This document shows positions 56,870 through 64,000 of a DNA stretch of 64,000 nt, in pieces. This DNA is from Echinarachnius parma (lineage: Eukaryota; Echinodermata; Echinoidea; Clypeasteroida; Echinarachniidae), in NCBI GenBank assembly GCA_037951105.1, contig JBAMJV010005484.1, positions 1-64,000 on the forward strand, read 5' to 3'. The notes beneath the pieces are model-generated. The model was not told where the DNA came from. It saw only the letters and a program-made list of their open reading frames with translations, and did no database searches. The first letter of the stretch is position 1, and the number at the start of each line of letters is the position of its first letter. The translations under genes and the position numbers were made by a program.

Positions 56870-57780
56870 ATTCAATGTATGTCATTTTTTAAGGTTTCCG
56901 TGATCAGAAATATCTTGGAGAGGAAGTTACAGTACATAACAAACAAATACATTCTCGGATGAGTGGTGGTCCTACGATGGACCCACTATCTATTGCATGT
57001 TTGGAGGCAGATCCTAGCTAGCAATAGCATCACCTCCCGGATAGAGTTAGGAGTCTTTGTTTCAGTAGGCATCTCCGTAGTTGCTATGGAAACATCATCA
57101 CATATTCCAGATTATCTATGTCTTATCTATAGTGTGTGCTAACTCTAACATTCCTAATATGTCACCTTTGAAGGTTTCTATGGCGAAGAATAACTTGAAG
57201 AGAAAGTTTACGGTACACAACGAACAAATACTTTCTTGGAAGAGTGTTGGTCCTAAAAAGGGCCTACTCATCTATTGCATGTTTGGAGGCAGATCCTAGC
57301 CAGCAATAGCATCAACTCCCAGAAAGAGTTAGGGAGTCTTTGTTTCTGTAGCCATCCCCCTGGTTACTATGACAACATCATCACCTACTGAAGAACATCC
57401 TTTTTGTGCTTTCAAACATGATGTCAGCTAACTCCTGAATATTCTCTCCACAGTGATGATAGTACACGTTTCACAGGCTATCAATGTTTTATCTACAGTG
57501 TCTGCTAACTCTTAAGCATTCTAAAAATGTCATCTTTCCATGGTGGAGAATAACTTGAAGGGGAATTTTTCCAGTTCACCTCACACAAATACTTTCTTGG
57601 AAGAGGGCCTATTCGTCTATTGCATGTTTGGAGGCAGATCCTAGCTAGCAATAGCGTAACCTCCCAGAAAGAGTTATGAGTCTGTGTTTCAGTAGGCATC
57701 TCTGTAGTTACTATGGAAACATCATCACCTACTGAAGAACACCCTCTCTGTGTTTTCAAACATGACATCAGCTAGCTCCT
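56870..57780. repeat. three-unit tandem repeat downstream of TATDN1, including exon pieces
   Basis: Units share TGCATGTTTGGAGGCAGATC (56996, 57278, 57621), GCAATAGC...CCTCCC and AGTCTTTGTTTCAGTAGGCA-type words, at spacings of about 280 and 345 bp. The segment CATCACCTACTGAAGAACA with TTTCAAACATGATGTCAGCT at 57376-57440 is a copy of the end of the TATDN1 coding exon (57722-57790). The units are diverged by roughly 10 to 15 percent by eye. Confidence 0.75.
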
Positions 57781-57824
57781 GAATATCCTCCCCACGTGTT
57801 GCTGCCATCACTTCCAAGACTTGA
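57725..57824 (-). CDS. TATDN1: TATDN1-like, terminal exon with stop
   Basis: Encodes QVLEVMAATRGEDIQELADV and MFENTERVFFSR then TGA. Human TATDN1 ends IQILEIMSAVREEDPLELAN TLYNNTIKVFFPGI, so the match is colinear to the C-terminus. TATDN1 is a metal-dependent TatD-family nuclease with a TIM-barrel fold. The acceptor is CATTTCAG; the first base completes Asn from the previous exon (HINQVLE). Seven exons (57725-63751, 551 coding bases, about 183 codons) are in the window, and the part before DYDRLHF lies beyond the right edge. Confidence 0.93.
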
Positions 57825-58359
57825 CTGAAATGCAAGAACAAACATTTTCAATTTTTTAATTTAATTTTGTCCACAATTAAATTGCAATTTATATGTACAT
57901 TCACAATTAAATACATGCTAAATATAGATCCATTTGTATAATTAAGCTTAAACAATAGTGAAATATGAGGCGGTGATATCATAAGGAAAAGATAGCTTAT
58001 TGAGGCTGTCACCAGTGGGAATTGAAAATTACAACCCGAGATCTTGGAAACATTATTACGAAGGCAAATGATGTGTTTAGTTCGAGTATACAATTACATT
58101 GATGTTCCTCCACTAATGTAAAACAATTGCTTAAGTAATTCATCATGTCAATTAAGAAAACAATTAGACTTCTATACTACCAGGAAGTCATTACAAATTC
58201 TAAAGCAACATAAGAAATATTTGATCACATCATACCCCTTTAACAGGTGTACCCCTTTAAATGTTACCCCATTATTAAAGTGGAGACTATTTTATTAGTA
58301 TGTACATGTTTGTTTTGTTTTCTTGGGAATAATGTCCAAACTATGTTCTGTTGACATAC
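57825..58359. other. TATDN1 intron, no recognised repeat
   Basis: AT-rich intron between the last two exons; nothing else supported. Confidence 0.5.
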
Positions 58360-58492
58360 TTGATATGGCATGGTTCATTCCTTCCTTTCACACACTGCCC
58401 CTCCTCCCATCTCTCTTTCTTCTTGCAGGGGTACTTGGTCTGGACGTGCTTGAATCCTGCATGGGTCGCCTTCACTTCACACCATGGTGCAT
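58360..58492 (-). CDS. TATDN1: TATDN1-like exon with the TDAPW active-site segment
   Basis: Completes the Asp of ETDAPW and encodes [35 protein letters not shown] and GRNEPCHI. Human TATDN1 has [20 protein letters not shown] and NEPCHI in the same positions. The Asp of TDAPW is a metal ligand in TatD enzymes. Acceptor ATATCTAG, donor TCAAGTATGT; phases fit both neighbours. Confidence 0.93.
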
Positions 58493-58558
58493 CTAGATAT
58501 GTATCAAAGAACAAATCGTTGGTTGAAAAAGATAAGGGCGCTAAGTCACTTTTTGTAC

Positions 58559-59179
58559 TTAAAGGGATCTAGTAACTTTGTTGACATTAGAGCCGAGTCA
58601 AATCGAATATTTTGAATTTCGAATATGAGTCGTGTAAAAACGGTTGGATATCGAAAATATCCGAAATTTAAAAAAAATATATGAAAAAAAAAATAATAAA
58701 TTTTTTTTTTTTTTTTTTTTTTTTTTTCCGGATATTCGTATCCGAAAATTTGTATTCGGTATCCGACCTTCACGGTCGGATATCGAATAGCCATTCGATT
58801 TGACTCAGCTCTAGTTGACATGTGCAAAAAAGTGATGAATGGTTGATGCAATGTATATTGTTGTTATCTCATATGTCCACAGGGTATTGTGTGAACATTT
58901 CAAGTCAAATGGACATTGTATGGCCAAGTAATGAGCGAAAATGCAAAGTGATATTCAGTAACTCACTGCACTCACTTTGTGCACAGAAGAAAAACTCGCC
59001 CGGAGTTTTTCTTATCTGAATAATTCAATCATACATATCTTTGTAACGAAAGGGAAATTTGAAAAACCGAAACCTGTCCCATGATTTTATTGTTAATACG
59101 AATACAACAAGGTATAAGGGAACCGCTAGAATTAACATTTTATTTTGAGGATTTGGACAATGTTACTAAGTCCCTTTAA
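58559..59179. mobile_element. TTAA-flanked MITE, family M1, with nested hAT MITE
   Basis: Same ends as the copy at 4400-4797 (TTAAAGGGATCTAGTAAC ... GTTACTAAGTCCCTTTAA) and about 90 percent alike by eye. The left arm is interrupted at GTTGACAT by the 226-bp MITE at 58588. It lies in a TATDN1 intron. Confidence 0.85.
58588..58813. mobile_element. hAT-type MITE with perfect 8-bp target duplication
   Basis: TAGAGCCGAGTCAAATCGAA at the left and TTCGATTTGACTCAGCTCTA at the right are inverted. GTTGACAT flanks both sides (58580-58587 and 58814-58821), while the related uninterrupted copy at 4400 has one GTTGACAT. An 8-bp duplication identifies the hAT superfamily. Interior: TATCCGA/TCGGATA words and poly-A/poly-T. 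Confidence 0.92.
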
Positions 59180-59814
59180 GAGATAATCACATTTAAAGTT
59201 TGGGTGCCCTGTAGAAACCAAATTGTAACTCTCTTTTATCTGTGATAAATATTTTGAAAATCAGAAATAACTATCATCTGAAAATGTGGCATTACATAGA
59301 GGAAGTTCAGATCAACAAGATGGTTTGCATAACTCAATTTACCCCAAAACTGGCTTGACACCCTTATCACTCTCACCCAACGAAATAAGAACAGTCAAAC
59401 CTGCTCTAGTGACCACTGGTATAGAGACCACCTGTCTATGAATAACAACTTAGAAATGCATTATACCATTGATCAAGAATCCTGCATGAGTCGATTTGAC
59501 TTCACATCATGGTGCAGTTAGATACATCACAATAACAATAACAAATAAGATATATAGTTAATTATAATTGATCCAGATTTTTCTGGACATATTTGAAGCC
59601 TGCATAGCTTGCTTTAAGTTCACACTACGGTGCATATAGGTAGATCAAGCAATAAATTATTAAGCAAAACATCACATAGAGTCAACCTTGTTTTAGCGGC
59701 TCTCTCGTCTATAACAGCCAAGCGGCCTATAGTATAGTGGCCACCTAAAGTGATCCCCTGCAGAGAAGTACAATGTTATGGAACCTGTCCACATGTCTAC
59801 AATGGCCATTTATT
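59180..59814. other. TATDN1 intron, no recognised feature
   Basis: Short repeated words around AATCCTGCATG (59479) and GAAGCCTGCATAGC (59595) hint at an old local duplication of exon-adjacent sequence (compare 58452 and GGTGCATCTAGATA). No valid exon. Confidence 0.4.
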
Positions 59815-60125
59815 GTTTCTTGTGTAGCAAGACTGATAGAGCATGTGCTTTCCAATCGTAAGATCCAATTTCGAATCCTGTGTATGCTCATTGCGTTTGT
59901 CCTTCAGCAAGAAAAATTATCCACAATGCTGCCCTCTACCCAGGTGTATAAATGGGGACTCAGTACGAGTTGAAAGTGAGCAATCTTCTCAATTCCCATA
60001 AGCCACTTGGAAGGAATGCTCCCCAAGGGTCTTCACCCATGGTGCACACAATGTGTGCAGGCTTGCATTGTATCCTATGACCGGGGTAAGTGTGAAGCGC
60101 TTACAGAGGATATTATATCATATTA
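59815..60125 (+). mobile_element. tRNA-derived SINE, copy 2
   Basis: Box A-like TAGCAAGACTGATAGAGC and box B ATTTCGAATCC (59868-59878) with the same body as copy 1 (TTTGTCCTTCAGCAAG, CTCTACCCAGGTGTATAAAT, GCACACAATGTGTGCAGG, TGTATCCTATGACCGGGGTA) and AAGCGCTTACAGAGG near the end. More diverged than copy 1 and lacking a clear (ATT)n tail. Confidence 0.82.
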
Positions 60126-60145
60126 GGTGTTATCTACATTTTAAA

Positions 60146-60610
60146 TACCGTACTGACCGGCGGAATCGCCGCAGCCGTGTAAACGCCGCATGCCGACTTT
60201 GAGCATTGAAATTGAAAAAAAAAAAAGTGGGAGAAAAGTGCGCTAGGGAAACTGGCGACAAAAAAAGCGGGAATAACGGCCGAAAACCAGAAAATCGGCG
60301 GGGAAAATTTGCCAAATTTAAGCAGGGAATCGGCGGCGCGTAAAATTTCTCGCAATCGCGCTATTTAACTGCCATGCAAGCTACGAGTTACGATGTACCA
60401 TCTCGATCAAAATGTCCGAACCGTACTGTACTACAGAGAACCCTGTACTACTGTGCAATGCAATGCATCCATAACGCACGTAGATCGATGGCAGGCAAGC
60501 GCGGCGCTGGCAGTTGAAAATTTGACTATCGCCGCGTACGCGCCGCACCCCAACTTTGCAGGGTTTTTTCAAGGAAAAAGTATGCGGCGATTACGCCGGT
60601 CAGTACGGTA
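60146..60610. mobile_element. TA-flanked MITE with TACCGTACTGACCGGCG ends
   Basis: TACCGTACTGACCGGCGGAA at the left and ATTACGCCGGTCAGTACGGT plus A at the right are inverted, with CGCCGCA/TGCGGCG following. TA on both sides. GC-rich compared with the surrounding intron. ORFs across it have no domains. Confidence 0.78.
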
Positions 60611-60661
60611 GGACTTATTATTTTATTAATGCTATCATTAATTATTTATGAATAATATTAC

Positions 60662-60732
60662 CTGTTTCAATCATAAGCCTGTCCTTTGGTATAGAGCACA
60701 TGGTTTCTACATTCTCTGCAGTTTTCAGTGAA
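60662..60732 (-). CDS. TATDN1: TATDN1-like exon
   Basis: Encodes SLKTAENVETMCSIPKDRLM and IET, with the first base finishing Cys of NGC and the last starting Asp of TDAPW. Human: [20 protein letters not shown] MIET. The acceptor is TTTGCCAG; a later AG (CTGCAG) would lose SLKTA and break the frame. Donor ACAGGTAAT. Confidence 0.93.
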
Positions 60733-60889
60733 CTGGCAAACAAAAACAGACAAGAAAATATATCAATAAGCTAATGAAGAGATACCTAAATACTGTTAAA
60801 ACAAGACAATAACATGTTGCGAACAAGTGGCATAATTAGCAAGTGACAAATGATTAGTTCAGATACCTATTGACAAATGACAATCATCT

Positions 60890-61030
60890 TATAATATAAT
60901 ATAATATAATACAAACATTTGTATAGCGCAGCTACTATAAATATATACTCTACTGCGCTTTTAAAAAAGCTCCTTTTTAAGTGAACAAAAACAAACGGTA
61001 TGACTATTATCTTTTAAATCAAACGTTCAA
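60890..61030 (-). mobile_element. 3' end of the CR1/L2-type LINE, reverse orientation
   Basis: On the minus strand: TTTTTGTTCACTTAAAAAGG, GCGCAGTAGAGTATATATTT, TAGTAGCTGCGCTATACAAA and a (TATAT)n-type tail, matching 48255-48350. Only the tail is present. Confidence 0.75.
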
Positions 61031-61194
61031 AATAGCACTGCACTTTAAGCAATTCACAGCAAGGCACATTATCTTGGAATTGCATGTTAATAATTTAATT
61101 TCATGATACTAATATCCTAGATTTAAAGAAGAGTAATTTACTTCAATTTACTTGCATTTCCCCCAAATAATCGAAATCATAGAGTAGAGTATAT

Positions 61195-61312
61195 GTAGTT
61201 TGTTCCCTTGTATATTGTTTGCAATTTTGTATTATATCTTTGTAAAACTACCTCAATTCGGCCTGCGGGCTGCCATGGTAGTTGCTTTTATACCCAAAAT
61301 AAATAAATCATA
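61195..61312 (+). mobile_element. possible LINE/SINE 3' tail
   Basis: CTCAATTCGGCCTGCGGGCT, GCCATGGTAGTTGC and AAATAAATAAAT resemble a non-LTR element 3' end with an A-rich tail. No coding part. Confidence 0.35.
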
Positions 61313-61351
61313 GGATATGGTGATAACTAGATTCTTTTTAAGAAGCCTTAC

Positions 61352-61428
61352 CATCCATTGATACCAATAAAGAAGTCTAGATCAAGTAGTTCTGTAGCTT
61401 CCTCTTTAGTGCCAGTAAATGAATGTAC
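61352..61428 (-). CDS. TATDN1: TATDN1-like exon with the VHSF histidine
   Basis: Encodes VHSFTGTKEEATELLDLDFF and IGINGC with the next exon. Human: VHSFDGTKEAAAALIDLDLY IGFNGC. The His of VHSF is a metal ligand in TatD enzymes. Acceptor CTTGCAG, donor GATGGTAAGG. Confidence 0.93.
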
Positions 61429-61465
61429 CTGCAAGTACAGTACAATAACAACATTATGAATATTA

Positions 61466-61850
61466 TCGAAAATAATATCGCTAGTGATATTCGTTTGTCT
61501 CGCAATGTATGGTCAACAAGGAATCTAAAAGATCACAACGTTTCGTATGCCGCTGCAATACTTTGTCAAGTGATATAATCTAATGTAAGCAATCGTGTTT
61601 TATACTCTCGTGCGGCTCCAAACCGCGTTATCTCGCATGAGCGAGTACGTTCCTAATTGGTCAATAACGGGCAAATTCTATTGGCCGGTGCCCACGGGTG
61701 CTAAACCAATCAGCGAGGCGCTGGCTCGGCTTGCTTGCTAGGCGGGAACAATAGCGAGCTCGACCAATCAACGGACCGCTGGCTCGGCACTGGCTGGAAT
61801 CAACCGTTGCGGGCCGGCTGGTCGGAGAGTGTCATGGCGACGTATTGTAC
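61466..61850. mobile_element. Penelope-like non-coding fragment, diverged relative of 41076
   Basis: Shares AATAATATCGCTAGTGATAT, TTGTCTCGCAATGTA, ACGTTTCGTATGCCGCTGCA and ATACTTTGTCAAGTGAT with the intron insertion at 41076-42370, plus the later CGTTGCGGGCCGGC segment. On the minus strand it reads stem then GAAACGTTG, a decayed form of the GAAACGTC box. Confidence 0.6.
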
Positions 61851-62079
61851 GCATCCAAAATTCGGGTATATCCATACCGTTGTCTCTGAATATTAGTTTT
61901 GTAACTTGACATTTCAGCTACAAATAGAAGTAATATAACACAATTATGAGAAAATATGACTTTTGTAAATGCTTTGTAGCTATAACTACAAGTGAATGTT
62001 ATAAATAAACAATTTATGATAGATGGGTAAAGCAATGTAATTAATGGGCAAGTGATTTCCCTCATTCTTCTGGTGATCC

Positions 62080-62297
62080 CAAGTCGAACTTAACACTAAG
62101 TTGAAATAAACATTATGGAAAGCCATTTGTAGCTTTGGAATTAGACATACATGTAGGTAGTCAAGAGCCCAAATTGTGAATATTTGAAACTTTCAACAAC
62201 ATTTTACATCAATAACTTAAGGGCTCTTTGATAAAAGAGAATGTTCATGATAGCTTTCCATAATTTTTAAGCCCAAATTAGTGTTAAGTTCGACTTG
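62080..62297. mobile_element. foldback MITE with CAAGTCGAACTTAACAC ends
   Basis: CAAGTCGAACTTAACACTAA at the left and GTGTTAAGTTCGACTTG at the right are inverted, with ATTATGGAAAGC/GCTTTCCATAAT and AAGAGCCC/GGGCTCTT inside. No ORF. Confidence 0.75.
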
Positions 62298-62524
62298 AGA
62301 TCTTTGTGAAACACCACCAGGTCCTTATCACAAACCTTAACATTTTATTATATTTCATTAAACAGATAGAGCAGTCAGGGGATAAGATAAGTGGGCTGGG
62401 GTTACGTTCTCCCAATAATTTGAAGGGAAAAAACAGAAACGAATAATTGTCCCAATCAGTCCGACCACTCTGTGCATGCATGAAACCATTTTGGCAGTTG
62501 CATCAAATAGCTTTATTAAGAGTA

Positions 62525-62702
62525 TACCGTATTTGCTGGTGTATTAACCGCACTTTTTTCAAAACAAAAAAAAAGAAAAAAAGGGGGTGCGGTTAATACA
62601 CGACCGTATAAACCGCACTTTTTTTTTCTTTTTTTTTTTATTATTTTTTTTTATGGGTGCGGTTAATACACCGGAGCGGTTAATACACCGACAAATACGG
62701 TA
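62525..62702. mobile_element. TA-flanked MITE with TACCGTATTTG ends
   Basis: TACCGTATTTGCTGGTGTAT at the left and ATACACCGACAAATACGGTA at the right are inverted. GTGCGGTTAATACAC occurs three times inside, with poly-A/poly-T runs. Confidence 0.82.
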
Positions 62703-62740
62703 GTTATGAATAAAATAAATGTAAGTTTTGAAATACTTAC

Positions 62741-62781
62741 TACTCCTCCTTTGATTTTGTCTCTGTTTCTCTTCACTATAT
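62741..62781 (-). CDS. TATDN1: TATDN1-like exon (41 bp)
   Basis: Encodes DIVKRNRDKIKGGV with the first base from the previous exon. Human: DIMKRNRDRCVGGV. Acceptor CTTTCCAG, donor GTAGTAAGT; phase 0 exit. Confidence 0.93.
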
Positions 62782-63287
62782 CTGGAAAGAAACAGAGGGG
62801 GAAAGAGAGAGTACTTTATTATGCAATACAGGACTGGTCATGAAAATACTCTGTCTGGAGTCTATGGAGATTAGACCAAAATCAAATCAACATTTTTTCA
62901 AACTGCAATGGGTACAAAAGGTTTTTTTTTAAATGGTCCAGCACATTTACAACTGACAATATCTATCCAGGCCAGCGATGCTGCAGATTAAAGTTGTATG
63001 GAAAATCACAACTCCCTTTATTTCTAGCAAACGCTACAACTGTTGAACCTCACCAAATATGCAATGTCTCTCATATAACAAAAATAGCTTTATTTATAAC
63101 TTTTCACTACATGCAATGATGGATGGTAGATGTATAAACTGTCAAAGGCAATACGAATGTACTATGAACCACATTCTCAATAAAGCCAAGCTTAAGATAT
63201 TCTCTTGTACTATTCCAAATAGATTGAATGGTTTACCAAAAAGTTCATAACTTACAAGATAAGAAAATTATGCAACATGTGATTTAC
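62782..63287. other. TATDN1 intron, no recognised feature
   Basis: AT-rich; the small forward ORF at 63059-63250 has no domain or conservation signal visible. Confidence 0.5.
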
Positions 63288-63373
63288 CTACAAAATCTTG
63301 GTGTGACGCCCTGCAATGAAGAAAGAGTGGTAGGTTAGTTTCCTCTGCCAGGTACATCTGCTTTTCAAAATAT
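63288..63373 (-). CDS. TATDN1: TATDN1-like exon with the LHCR histidine
   Basis: Encodes [20 protein letters not shown] and RASHQDFV. Human: [28 protein letters not shown]. The His of LHCR is a catalytic metal ligand. Acceptor TTTTGCAG, donor GTAGGTAAAT. Confidence 0.95.
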
Positions 63374-63708
63374 CTGCAAAAGAAATACAAAAATTAAAAT
63401 TGAGTACATTATACATGTTCATATTCTCTTTTGTCATATTGTAGTAAAAGAGTAGGAGGAAGGCTAAAAGTACCTGAGCGAACCTATGTGAATAGCACTA
63501 AATAGTACTACATCTAAGTTCTTTAACAGAAACAAATCATGATCAATTATTTGAAAAAGAACATAATAAATTGCAATTTAACAAACAGTAAAATCTAAGA
63601 CCACTTTATTTTTTAGATAAGAAAGACAAGATAAAGACAAAATAAAATAGAATAGGGGAAAGGGAAACAAACTGAAAAAGTAGTATAAAACTATAAAATG
63701 TCACTTAC

Positions 63709-63751
63709 TTCAGCTGTAATTCTTTCGAACTGAAATGCAGCCTATCGTAGT
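63709..63751 (-). CDS. TATDN1: TATDN1-like exon (43 bp), first of seven in window
   Basis: Encodes DYDRLHFSSKELQLK, where human TATDN1 has LDFDRLQFCPKDTQLK. This is the segment just after the GECGLD metal-binding motif, which must lie on the next exon outside the window. Acceptor CCTACAG, donor GAAGTAAGT; the phase carries into KYFEKQ. Confidence 0.9.
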
Positions 63752-64000
63752 CTGTAGGAAAATAAAATAAAATAAACTATTTACAAATACTGTTACATTA
63801 CCGATGGAGACCTTTTCATGTTACCTCTCAGTTTGTCTACTTAATGATCTTAGACTTATGTCCCATTTAACAAAAAAAAAACAATTATGGTATTCATAAT
63901 GGGGGAAATTACTAGAACAAATTGACCATAACTTGACAACAAATTACCGTTTCAGGAAAAGATGCAAGATAGAAGGACTTATGGACTTTCAATTATTAAA

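Overview
The window is AT-rich animal nuclear DNA. Genes are split into short exons with GT-AG introns, and the rest is packed with transposable-element remains. Two host genes of animal families are recognisable (PRRC2 and TATDN1), with a SAMD3-like gene between them. Penelope-like retroelement pieces, tRNA-derived SINEs, a CR1/L2-type LINE tail and many MITEs point to an invertebrate animal, perhaps a marine deuterostome such as an echinoderm. That last step is inference; no sequence here proves the taxon.

Genes. (1) Minus strand, 50-23337: four exons from the N-terminal third of a PRRC2 (BAT2-like) protein. All splice phases agree. The gene runs out of the window at the left, and its first exons were not found. 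(2) Plus strand, 38300-49029: nine phase-consistent exons of a SAMD3-like protein, from the second half of a SAM domain to the stop codon. The exon for the first half of the SAM domain was not found. (3) Minus strand, 57725-63751: the last seven exons of TATDN1 (TatD-type nuclease); its 5' exons lie beyond the right edge. (4) Plus strand, 34855-37410: a decayed two-finger C2H2 plus Tnp2-like (CACTA/EnSpm-type) transposase gene. (5) 34338-34590: a processed pseudogene of ribosomal protein P1.

Repeats. The PRRC2 introns (0.3-23 kb) and the 23-34 kb stretch are layered with mobile elements. They include TTAA-flanked MITEs (some piggyBac-like with poly-G/poly-C hairpins), TA-flanked mariner-type MITEs, hAT-like MITEs, foldback elements of a repeated left-palindrome-right design, and arrays built from nuclear-receptor-like TGACCTTTGACC words. 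The SAMD3-like introns hold more MITEs and a compound Penelope-like insertion with a 12-bp target duplication. The stretch 49-57 kb holds a 156-bp satellite array, microsatellites, a mariner-type foldback and a SINE.

Most unusual content. Two 3-4 kb elements (7970-11278 and 27333-31179) share the terminal word GGGCAATTCC but have no long ORF. Each carries 9-10 copies of its own near-palindromic motif: GTAACTGACGTTAC in the first and GTAACGGAATTAC in the second. In the first, the motif stays nearly constant inside diverged ~200-bp units. This looks like a family whose internal binding motif changes in concert, and it is the best candidate here for an undescribed system.
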